10,666 bases of DNA, from positions 1 to 10,666 of the forward strand of contig DATDGI010000207.1 in NCBI GenBank assembly GCA_036522155.1. Reading direction: 5' to 3'. Positions 1 through 5,287 of the stretch are shown here, piece after piece. This stretch comes from UBA9676 sp036522155. GTDB lineage: Bacteria; Actinomycetota; Actinomycetes; Streptosporangiales; Streptosporangiaceae. The position numbers were made by a program, and so were the translations under genes. The number at the start of each line of letters is the position of its first letter. Position 1 is the stretch's first letter. The notes beneath the pieces were generated by a model that was not told the origin of the DNA, made no database searches, and was given only the letters and a program-made list of their open reading frames with translations.

Positions 1-1
1 C

Positions 2-862
2 TTGCTGCCGCCCGAACGGCGCGGCGAAGGGCTCGGCCTGTTCGGGGTCGTGGCCTGCGTGCCGGGAGTCGTGGCCCTGCCCGCTGGCGTCTGGCTCGCC
101 GGGCACTATGGCTACCCGCCGGTGGTGGGCATGGCGGCGGCGGCCGCGCTCGTCCCGCTGGCCGCGTTCCGCTGGCTGCCCACCGGCCACGGCAGGGCCG
201 GGGCACGCGCCCCCGGCGACGGCAGGGCCGGGGCACGCGCCCCCGGCGGGCGGCCGGGCGGGCTGCTGGCAGGCCTGCGGCAGCGCGGCCAGCTCCGGCC
301 GTCCCTGATCTTCGCGGCCAGCACGATGGCCGCCGGGGTGGTTGTCTGTTTCCTGCCGCTGGCGGCCGGCATCTCTGGCAACGTGGTCGCGGCCGGATTG
401 TTCGCCCAGGCCCTGACCGCGACGATCAGCCGGTGGTGGGCGGGACGGTACGGCGACCGGCACGGCCACGCGCGGCTGCTCGTGCCGGGACTGGTGATCG
501 CCTCCCTGGGCATGACCGCCATGCTCTGGCTGGGCTCCCCAGCGGCCGTGATCGCGGGCATGTGCCTGTTCGGGACCGGGTTCGGGATCAGCCAGAACGC
601 CACCTTCGTGCTAATGATCGGCCGGATGCCGCCGTCCGGGATCGGCACCGCCAGCGCAATGTGGAACCTGGCCTACGACGCCGGGTACGGGGCAGGTCCC
701 GCGCTGTTCGGGGTGCTCGCCGGCCACACCGGATACCCGGCTGCCTTTGCCCTGACCAGCGTGCTGATGGTGGCCGCGCTGCCCGCCGCCCGGCGGGAGC
801 GCTCGGCGCCGGCGGCCCCGGCGGCGTCGCCGGGAACCAGCCCTGCTGCCCGCCTTTCTTAG
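2..862 (+). CDS. MFS transporter, C-terminal part (5' end outside window)
   Basis: This is the last 286 residues of a major facilitator superfamily permease, an inner-membrane secondary transporter; the substrate cannot be read from sequence. The visible part opens with LPPERRGEGLGLFG, which resembles the stretch after TM4 of drug/sugar MFS proteins, so the true start lies left of the window (full MFS proteins are about 400 residues). Hydrophobic segments follow at roughly residues 14-34, 40-57, 101-122, 126-142, 159-177, 180-204 and 232-262. The second-half copy of MFS motif A is visible as AGRYGDRHG near residues 147-155. The central cytoplasmic loop (about 60-100) contains an exact duplicated decapeptide, GRAGARAPG plus D or G. 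The C-terminal tail is Ala/Pro-rich and ends at TAG 860-862. The gene precedes the SRP RNA on the same strand but is not functionally linked to it. The family call is confident, the substrate unknown. Confidence 0.85.
   Translation: MLPPERRGEGLGLFGVVACVPGVVALPAGVWLAGHYGYPPVVGMAAAAALVPLAAFRWLPTGHGRAGARAPGDGRAGARAPGGRPGGLLAGLRQRGQLRPSLIFAASTMAAGVVVCFLPLAAGISGNVVAAGLFAQALTATISRWWAGRYGDRHGHARLLVPGLVIASLGMTAMLWLGSPAAVIAGMCLFGTGFGISQNATFVLMIGRMPPSGIGTASAMWNLAYDAGYGAGPALFGVLAGHTGYPAAFALTSVLMVAALPAARRERSAPAAPAASPGTSPAARLS
189..248 (+). repeat. Exact tandem duplication, 2 x 30 bp, in MFS gene
   Basis: Two identical 30-bp copies lie head to tail at 189-218 and 219-248, each beginning ACGGCAGGGCCGG. 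The period is a multiple of three, so the reading frame is kept and ten residues (GRAGARAPG plus D/G) are duplicated in the loop between the two six-helix halves of the transporter. Each copy also contains a GCCGGGG...CCCCGGC inverted repeat, which may have favoured slippage during replication. Confidence 0.95.
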
Positions 863-885
863 CTGGCGCCAGCCCGCAGGCGGCT

Positions 886-908
886 CCCCGCGGGGCCAGG
901 CCGCGGGG
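886..908 (+). terminator. GC hairpin after the MFS gene, possible terminator
   Basis: CCCCGCGG (886-893) and CCGCGGGG (901-908) form a perfect 8-bp stem with a 7-nt loop, 24 nt after the transporter stop codon. No T-run follows, so it is at best a U-less actinobacterial-type terminator. It lies just upstream of the SRP RNA promoter region, which suits separation of the two transcripts. Stable GC hairpins arise easily by chance at this base composition. Confidence 0.35.
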
Positions 909-938
909 GATCCGGCGCGGATCGTCGGGCCGCGCCGC

Positions 939-944
939 TAAACT
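939..944 (+). promoter_or_regulatory. -10 element for the SRP RNA
   Basis: TAAACT fits the actinobacterial TANNNT -10 consensus and is one of few A/T-rich hexamers in the area. It lies about 7 nt before the expected 5' end of the SRP RNA (near 950). I see no convincing -35 element at the usual distance. The transcript would also reach dnaX, which starts about 20 nt after the RNA. Confidence 0.5.
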
Positions 945-946
945 GG

Positions 947-1044
947 GCGGTGACCCCTCGCACGGCGTTATCTCGCCAACTCCCCCAGGGCCGGAAGGCA
1001 GCAAGGGTACGCGGGCTCTGGCGGGTGTGCGGGGGGTCCCTTCC
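947..1044 (+). ncRNA. ffs: Signal recognition particle RNA, small bacterial (4.5S) type
   Basis: This is the RNA of the signal recognition particle, which binds Ffh and directs nascent membrane proteins to FtsY and the Sec translocon. The universally conserved domain IV tip is present: GCC-GGAA-GGC at 990-999 (GGAA tetraloop), followed by AGCAAGGGT, the asymmetric/symmetric loop region that contacts the Ffh M domain. Two outer helices can be paired by eye: 972-978 (CTCGCCA) with 1019-1025 (TGGCGGG), and 952-963 (GACCCCTCGCAC) with 1027-1038, with wobble pairs. The length of about 95 nt matches the short form without an Alu domain. Location directly before dnaX is the usual arrangement in actinobacteria. 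The exact ends are estimates from the outer helix. Confidence 0.92.
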
Positions 1045-1066
1045 CGTCCCGGCGAGGATGCAGACC

Positions 1067-3328
1067 ATGGCAGGCGACGCCCCCGGCACCGCGCACGGCA
1101 ACCCGGCCCAGCCCGGCCCCGCTGCCCCGCTGGCCCTGTACCGCAAATACCGGCCCGCCAGTTTCGCCGAGGTCAAGGGCCAGGAACACGTCACCGAACC
1201 GCTCCGCCAGGCCCTGCTCAACGGGCGTATCCACCACGCGTACCTGTTCAGCGGGCCACGCGGGTGCGGCAAGACCTCCAGCGCCCGGATCCTCGCCCGG
1301 TCGCTCAACTGTGAGCAGGGGCCCACCCCGGACCCGTGCGGGGTGTGCCCGTCGTGCGTCGCGCTCGCCCCGCAGGGGCCGGGCAGCATCGACGTCATCG
1401 AGATCGACGCGGCCTCGCATGGCGGTGTGGACGACGCCAGGGACCTGCGGGAACGGGCGTTCTACGCGCCGGTGTCCGGGCGGTTCAAGATCTACATCAT
1501 CGACGAAGCGCACATGGTCACCCGGGAGGGCTTCAATGCCCTGCTCAAGCTGGTGGAGGAGCCGCCGCCCCACCTGAAGTTCGTGTTCGCCACCACCGAG
1601 CCGGAGAAGGTCATCGCCACCATCCGGTCGCGCACCCATCACTACCCGTTCCGGCTGGTGCCGCCGGCCGTGCTGCGCGAGCTGCTGGAGGAGATCCTGG
1701 CCGCCGAGCAGGTCAGCTACCAGCCGGCGGTGCTGCCGCTGGTGGTGCGGGCCGGCGCCGGCTCGGTCCGGGACGCGCTGTCCATCCTCGACCAGCTGCT
1801 GGCCGGGTCCGGGCCGGAGGGGCTGGTCTACGACCGGACCGTGGCCCTGCTCGGTTACAGCGACGACAGCGTGCTGGACGAGATGGTGGGCGCGTTCGCG
1901 GCCGGGACCGGTGCCGCCGTCTTCCAGGCCGTGGACAAGGTGGTGGAAGGCGGCCACGACCCGCGGCGTTTTGCCGCCGACCTGCTGGACCGGCTCCGCG
2001 ACCTGATCATCCTGGCGGCCGTGCCCGGGGCGGGCCAGAGCGGCCTGCTGGACGCGCCCGCCGACCGGCTGGAGCGGATGGCCGAGCAGGCCGGCCGGTT
2101 CGGCCAGGCCGAACTCACCCGGGCCGCGGACATCCTCAGCGAGGGCCTGATTCAGATGCGCGGCACCACGTCGCCGCGCCTGCTGCTGGAACTGATGTGC
2201 GCACAGGTCCTGCTGCCGGCGGCCAGCACCGGTGAGAAGGCCCTGCTGGCCCGGCTGGAACGGCTGGAGCACCAGCTCGCCGGGCTGGGCCCGGGTGGGC
2301 CCGCGCCCGCGGGTGGCCCACCGCGGCCGGACCGGGATGCTGGCGAGCGGGCGCCAGCCGCTCCCCAGCAAGCGGCCTCCCAACAGGCGGCCTCCCAACA
2401 GGCGGCCTCCCCACCGGCGGCCTCCCAACAGGCGGCCTCCCCACCGGGGGCCTCCCCACCGGGGGCCTCCCAGCGGGCGGCCTCCCCACCGGCGGCCTCC
2501 CAGGCGGCGGGCCCCCCCAAGGAGGGCTCCCGGCCGGCGGGCTCTCAGCAGGCTGGCCCCGGGCACCCCGGACCAGAGCCGGCCAGCAAAGCCCGGGCGG
2601 ACACCGAAACGTTCCGCGAGCGCTGGCCCGAGATCCTGGACGCGGTACGCGAGGAGCGCAAGGTCGCCTGGATCCTGCTTCGCAACACCAGCGCCGAGTC
2701 GTTCGAGGGCAGCGTGCTGACGGTCGCGTTCGGCAGCGAAGGGGAGGCCAGGAGCTTCGCCAGCAGCGGCCATGAGGCCGTCCTCGTCGGCGCCGTCACC
2801 ACCCTGCTGGGCGTCAACGTCCGGGTCCGGCCGGTCGCCGCGGGCGCGGGCTCGCCCGGCCGGCCGGCCGCCAGGCCGGGCGGGACCCCGCCCGTTCCTG
2901 ATGCGCCACCACGGGCCACGCCAGCCGCCACGGATGCGGCGGACCCGCCAGCGGCCGATGCCGCGCGCGCGCCCGCCAGTAAGCCAGCCGCACACGCCAC
3001 CGGCGAGCCCGGCGCCGGGCCCGGCGAGGCGCCATCGGCAGGGGATGCCGGGCATCCCCCTGCGCCCGCACCAGGCACCGGCCGCGCCAGCCGCCCGGCC
3101 AGCGCCGCGGGCGGATCGGGGGACCGCCGGTCCACCAAGCCCGGTGCCAGCCGTACGGGTTCCGGCCGCCGCCAGCCCGCGACCGCATCATCGTCCCCGG
3201 CAGGCTCCGCCGCCGAGGAGCCATGGCCGGATGAGGACGGCGACCCAGGGGACACCGGCCTGTCCGGCATGGACCTCATCGCCCGCCAGCTCGGCGGCCA
3301 GGTGATCGAGGAGATCGACGAGAGCTGA
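1067..3328 (+). CDS. dnaX: DNA polymerase III subunits gamma/tau
   Basis: DnaX is the ATPase of the clamp-loader complex; it opens the beta clamp and, in tau form, ties the polymerase to the replisome. Visible in the 753 residues: Walker A GPRGCGKT (63-70), four zinc cysteines (C82, C91, C94, C97), Walker B IIDEAH (144-149), sensor 1 near FVFATTEPEKV (172-182), and SRT (188-190) in place of the usual SRC. AAA+ lid and oligomerisation domains run to about 400. Then comes a Pro/Ala/Gln linker with a pentapeptide repeat (434-483), a conserved tau-type domain (512-595), a second Pro/Ala linker and an acidic end, DLIARQLGGQVIEEIDES. I chose ATG 1067 because GGCGAGG (1051-1057) lies 9 nt upstream. 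ATG 1058 has no spacing from it, and the upstream in-frame GTG 950 would lie inside the SRP RNA. No separate promoter or terminator lies between that RNA and this gene. Confidence 0.97.
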   Translation: MAGDAPGTAHGNPAQPGPAAPLALYRKYRPASFAEVKGQEHVTEPLRQALLNGRIHHAYLFSGPRGCGKTSSARILARSLNCEQGPTPDPCGVCPSCVALAPQGPGSIDVIEIDAASHGGVDDARDLRERAFYAPVSGRFKIYIIDEAHMVTREGFNALLKLVEEPPPHLKFVFATTEPEKVIATIRSRTHHYPFRLVPPAVLRELLEEILAAEQVSYQPAVLPLVVRAGAGSVRDALSILDQLLAGSGPEGLVYDRTVALLGYSDDSVLDEMVGAFAAGTGAAVFQAVDKVVEGGHDPRRFAADLLDRLRDLIILAAVPGAGQSGLLDAPADRLERMAEQAGRFGQAELTRAADILSEGLIQMRGTTSPRLLLELMCAQVLLPAASTGEKALLARLERLEHQLAGLGPGGPAPAGGPPRPDRDAGERAPAAPQQAASQQAASQQAASPPAASQQAASPPGASPPGASQRAASPPAASQAAGPPKEGSRPAGSQQAGPGHPGPEPASKARADTETFRERWPEILDAVREERKVAWILLRNTSAESFEGSVLTVAFGSEGEARSFASSGHEAVLVGAVTTLLGVNVRVRPVAAGAGSPGRPAARPGGTPPVPDAPPRATPAATDAADPPAADAARAPASKPAAHATGEPGAGPGEAPSAGDAGHPPAPAPGTGRASRPASAAGGSGDRRSTKPGASRTGSGRRQPATASSSPAGSAAEEPWPDEDGDPGDTGLSGMDLIARQLGGQVIEEIDES
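2366..2515 (+). repeat. 15-bp minisatellite in dnaX (about ten units)
   Basis: Nine 15-bp units run without interruption from 2366 to 2500, most reading CAACAGGCGGCCTCC or CCACCGGCGGCCTCC, with a decayed tenth unit to 2515. They encode QQAAS, PPAAS, PPGAS and QRAAS pentapeptides in the flexible linker before the tau-type C-terminal domain. The unit is a multiple of three, so copy-number change alters linker length without breaking the frame. Alternation of CAACAG and CCACCG units suggests repeated duplication of one-, two- or three-unit blocks. Confidence 0.95.
2512..2546 (+). other. C7 run with downstream hairpin: possible frameshift or slippage site in dnaX
   Basis: Seven Cs at 2512-2518 are read as GGC CCC CCC, the phase required of an X XXY YYZ -1 slippery heptamer. 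AAGGAGG (2519-2525) follows at once, overlapping a hairpin of 2522-2529 with 2539-2546 that has 8 pairs including two wobbles. A -1 shift would add 85 codons to a TGA at 2773-2775 and remove the tau-type C-terminal domain. Programmed frameshifting in dnaX is known in E. coli, and transcriptional slippage in Thermus, but both use A-runs. I know of no actinobacterial case, so this is only a candidate. Confidence 0.2.
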
Positions 3329-3573
3329 TGCGGCCATGGCCATGACCTGGGCGATTTGGGCTGTGCCCACGACCCGAATCGTCCACGGCCTGCCCGGCGC
3401 CCGGGCCGCAGGAGCGCGGATGGCGGGCCGGCCCTGGGAGTGACGCCAGCTGTCACCGGGAGGCCGTAGGCTCGAAACAGCGACCGGCGCGCCAGACATG
3501 GCAGCCGGGCACGGGCCGTGCCCGCGTCCCCGGCCAGGCAGGCGGCGGCTGACCCAACCGAGTGGGAGCCACA
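3329..3573 (+). promoter_or_regulatory. dnaX–ybaB intergenic region with possible promoter
   Basis: No convincing gene occupies these 245 bp. A 6-bp GC hairpin, GCCCGG/CCGGGC (3392-3397 with 3401-3406, loop CGC), could end dnaX transcription but has no T-run. GTGAC (3440-3444) and GTCAC (3452-3456) form an inverted repeat with a 7-nt centre, a possible operator. TAGGCT (3467-3472) fits the TANNNT -10 pattern; no good -35 sits at 17-18 nt. If used, it would start a ybaB-recR-DUF5063 message with a leader of nearly 100 nt. Confidence 0.35.
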
Positions 3574-4005
3574 GTGGAGCCAGGCAGCCAGATGGACATG
3601 CAGCAACTGCTTGCCGCCGCGCAGCAGATGCAGGACCAGCTCATGAGCGCACAGCAGGAACTGGCGGACGCCGAGGTGGACGGGACCGCGGGCGGCGGGC
3701 TGGTGACCGCGACGGTCAATGGCCAGGGCGAGCTGGTGGATCTGACCATCAGCGCGGCGGCGATCGACGTGACCGACCCGGCCGAGACCGCCGAGACCGT
3801 GGCCGACCTGGTGCTGGCCGCGGTCCGCGACGCCTACCGGGCGGCCGGGGAACTCCAGCAGGAGAAGATGGGGCCGCTGGCGGCGCTCAGCGGCGGGATG
3901 GAGGTGCCCGGGCTGTCGGACTTCTTCGGCGGCGGCGCCCCGGCCGGTCCCGCCCTCCCCGGCCTTGCCCTCCCTCCCGACGAAGCGGACGGGCCCGGCG
4001 AATGA
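3574..4005 (+). CDS. ybaB: YbaB/EbfC family nucleoid-associated protein
   Basis: The product is a small DNA-binding protein of the YbaB/EbfC family, which forms dimers with a tweezer-like shape and coats DNA; the gene is almost always next to dnaX and recR. The 143-residue protein shows the family pattern: MDMQQLLAAAQQMQDQL at the start, a long amphipathic helix rich in Gln and Ala, then TAGGGLVTATVNGQGELVDL (the beta-sheet core), a helix through LVLAAVRDAYRAAGELQQEK, and a Gly-rich tail. GTG 3574 is chosen because GGGAG (3564-3568) lies 5 nt upstream and MEPGSQMDMQ matches the usual short lead-in. GTG 3562 overlaps that ribosome site, and ATG 3592 or 3598 would lie too far from it. Transcription is probably shared with recR, 39 nt downstream. 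Confidence 0.92.
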   Translation: MEPGSQMDMQQLLAAAQQMQDQLMSAQQELADAEVDGTAGGGLVTATVNGQGELVDLTISAAAIDVTDPAETAETVADLVLAAVRDAYRAAGELQQEKMGPLAALSGGMEVPGLSDFFGGGAPAGPALPGLALPPDEADGPGE

Positions 4006-4044
4006 CCAGCCCTTCCCGGCACGCATCCATCCCGCGGGCCTGAC

Positions 4045-4644
4045 GTGTACGAGGGAGTGGTCCAGAACCTCATCGACGAGCTCGGGCGGCTGCCCGGGGT
4101 CGGTCCCAAGAGCGCTCAGCGGATCGCCTTCCATCTGGTCGGCACCGACCCCGCCGATGTCCGGCGGCTGGCGGCGGTGCTGGTCGAGGTGACCGAGCGG
4201 ATCCGGTTCTGCCAGGTGTGCGGGAACGTGGCCGAGGAGGAGAAGTGCCGGATCTGCCGTGATCCACGGCGCGACCTGTCGGTCATCTGCGTTGTCGAGG
4301 AACCCAAGGACGTCGCGGTCATCGAGAAGATCCGCGAATTCCGTGGTCGTTACCATGTCCTGGGTGGGGCCATCAGCCCGATCGACGGGATCGGCCCGGA
4401 GGATCTGCGCATCAGGGAACTCATGGCGCGGCTGTCGGACGGCGGCGTCACCGAGCTGATCCTCGCGACCGACCCCAACCTGGAGGGGGAGGCGACCGCG
4501 ACCTATCTGGCCCGGCTGGTCAAGCCGCTTGGGCTGCGGGTGACCAGGCCGGCGAGTGGGCTTCCGGTCGGGGGGGACCTGGAGTACGCCGACGAGGTGA
4601 CACTCGGGCGGGCGTTCGAAGGACGGAGGCTGCTTGATGTGTAG
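4045..4644 (+). CDS. recR: Recombination mediator protein RecR
   Basis: RecR acts with RecO (and RecF) to load RecA on single-stranded DNA during gap repair. The 199-residue length is typical. Visible: an N-terminal helix-hairpin-helix region with LGRLPGVGPKSAQRIAFHL (13-31), a four-cysteine zinc finger (C56, C59, C68, C71), a Toprim domain from about 79 with acidic residues E85/E86 and D143 in ATDPNLEGEATA, and a C-terminal Walker-B-like segment GLPVGGDLEYADE (172-184). The GTG start at 4045 gives the family-standard MYEGVVQ opening. No clear Shine-Dalgarno sequence precedes it, so translation may depend on ribosomes finishing ybaB. The 3' end overlaps the next gene by 8 bp. Confidence 0.97.
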   Translation: MYEGVVQNLIDELGRLPGVGPKSAQRIAFHLVGTDPADVRRLAAVLVEVTERIRFCQVCGNVAEEEKCRICRDPRRDLSVICVVEEPKDVAVIEKIREFRGRYHVLGGAISPIDGIGPEDLRIRELMARLSDGGVTELILATDPNLEGEATATYLARLVKPLGLRVTRPASGLPVGGDLEYADEVTLGRAFEGRRLLDV

Positions 4645-5200
4645 CGCACCGGTCCCGGGGCGCGAGGGCGGATCAGGCGAGGGCTGGCAGCCGCTCGCGG
4701 ACCGGGTGGCGGGGCAGGCGCGGGACTTCGTGGACGGGGTGGGGGCGCTGGCGACCGGCGAGGGCGGCGACCAGATGGTGCCGCTGCTGCTGCTGGAGGT
4801 GTCCCAGATCCTGCTGGCGGGCGCGCAGCTGGGGGCGAGCAAGGACGTGATCCCGCCCGGCAACTGGGAACCCGATGTCGGCGCCGATCCCGATCTGGAC
4901 GTGCTCCGCACCGGGCTGGCGAGCCGGCTGGCCGGCCTGGATGAGTACGGGGAACTGTTCGATCCGTATGCCGATACCCGGCCGACCCGTTTCCAGCTCT
5001 CCGACGACCTGGCCGCGGTCGCCGCCGACCTGATCCACGGGCTGCAGCACTATGAGGCCGGCCATCCGCTGGAAGCCCTGTGGTGGTGGCAGTACTCCTA
5101 CGTCAGCCACTGGGGCACGCACGGAGGCGCGGCGCTGCGGGCGCTGCACGCCGTGGTCGCGCACGCCCTGCTCGATGTCGCGGAAGAGGTCACCCCCTGA
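4637..5200 (+). CDS. DUF5063 domain protein
   Basis: This 187-residue protein resembles the DUF5063 family, found in actinobacteria between recR and lysC; its biochemical role is unknown to me. It looks soluble, acidic and mostly helical, with no signal peptide or membrane segment. Notable stretches are LADRVAGQARDFVDGV (21-36), the acidic DPDLDVLRTGLASRL, and an aromatic cluster, EALWWWQYSYVSHWGTHGG, near residues 148-166 that is probably the conserved core. ATG 4637 is used because GGAGG (4625-4629) lies 7 nt upstream; TTG 4634 is in frame but less well placed. The start overlaps the recR stop as ATGTGTAG, so the two are probably translationally coupled. That suggests co-expression with recR but does not prove a repair function. 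Confidence 0.85.
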   Translation: MCSAPVPGREGGSGEGWQPLADRVAGQARDFVDGVGALATGEGGDQMVPLLLLEVSQILLAGAQLGASKDVIPPGNWEPDVGADPDLDVLRTGLASRLAGLDEYGELFDPYADTRPTRFQLSDDLAAVAADLIHGLQHYEAGHPLEALWWWQYSYVSHWGTHGGAALRALHAVVAHALLDVAEEVTP

Positions 5201-5201
5201 C

Positions 5202-5237
5202 CCTGGGCGGTAATCCGCCAGAGATGCCCAGGCTGGG
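5202..5237 (+). terminator. Nested alternative hairpins between DUF5063 and lysC
   Basis: Directly after the DUF5063 stop, GGCGG (5206-5210) pairs with CCGCC (5215-5219) around a TAAT loop. CCTGGGC (5202-5208) can instead pair with GCCCAGG (5226-5232); both use 5206-5208, so they exclude each other. CCCAG/CTGGG (5227-5231 with 5233-5237) gives a further dyad. No T-run follows. The position suits either a U-less terminator of the recR operon or an operator just upstream of the predicted lysC -10 element. Confidence 0.35.
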
Positions 5238-5241
5238 TGGG

Positions 5242-5247
5242 TACACT
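5242..5247 (+). promoter_or_regulatory. -10 element for lysC-asd
   Basis: TACACT matches the actinobacterial TANNNT -10 consensus and stands out in GC-rich surroundings. It predicts a start near 5254 and a leader of about 34 nt carrying the GGAGGAG ribosome site (5271-5277). A start there would exclude the upstream in-frame ATG 5249 as the lysC start. No good -35 hexamer is visible. Confidence 0.45.
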
Positions 5248-5287
5248 CATGCCGCCAGCAGCCACGACTGGGAGGAGCGACGCGCCG

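Noticed and set aside
950..1066. Upstream GTG 950 as the dnaX start
   Set aside because: It lies in the SRP RNA and would add 39 residues absent from DnaX families; ATG 1067 has a proper ribosome site.
433..1314. Plus-strand frame of 293 codons crossing the MFS end, SRP RNA and dnaX start
   Set aside because: It crosses an RNA gene and two real genes in another frame, with Arg/Pro-rich nonsense.
2366..2515. CRISPR-like regular repeat
   Set aside because: Units are contiguous 15-mers without spacers, in frame within dnaX.
968..3055. Long minus-strand open frame of 695 codons opposite dnaX
   Set aside because: High-GC antisense frames stay open because stop codons are rare. It is low-complexity, rich in Gly/Arg, and lies opposite a certain gene.
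2545..4911. Minus-strand frame of 788 codons spanning the dnaX end, ybaB and recR
   Set aside because: It runs antisense to three well-supported genes, has no recognisable domain, and its composition is that of a shadow frame.
5249..5287. ATG 5249 as the lysC start
   Set aside because: It precedes the likely transcript start near 5254 and adds residues not typical of aspartokinase; GTG 5288 gives the conserved N-terminus.
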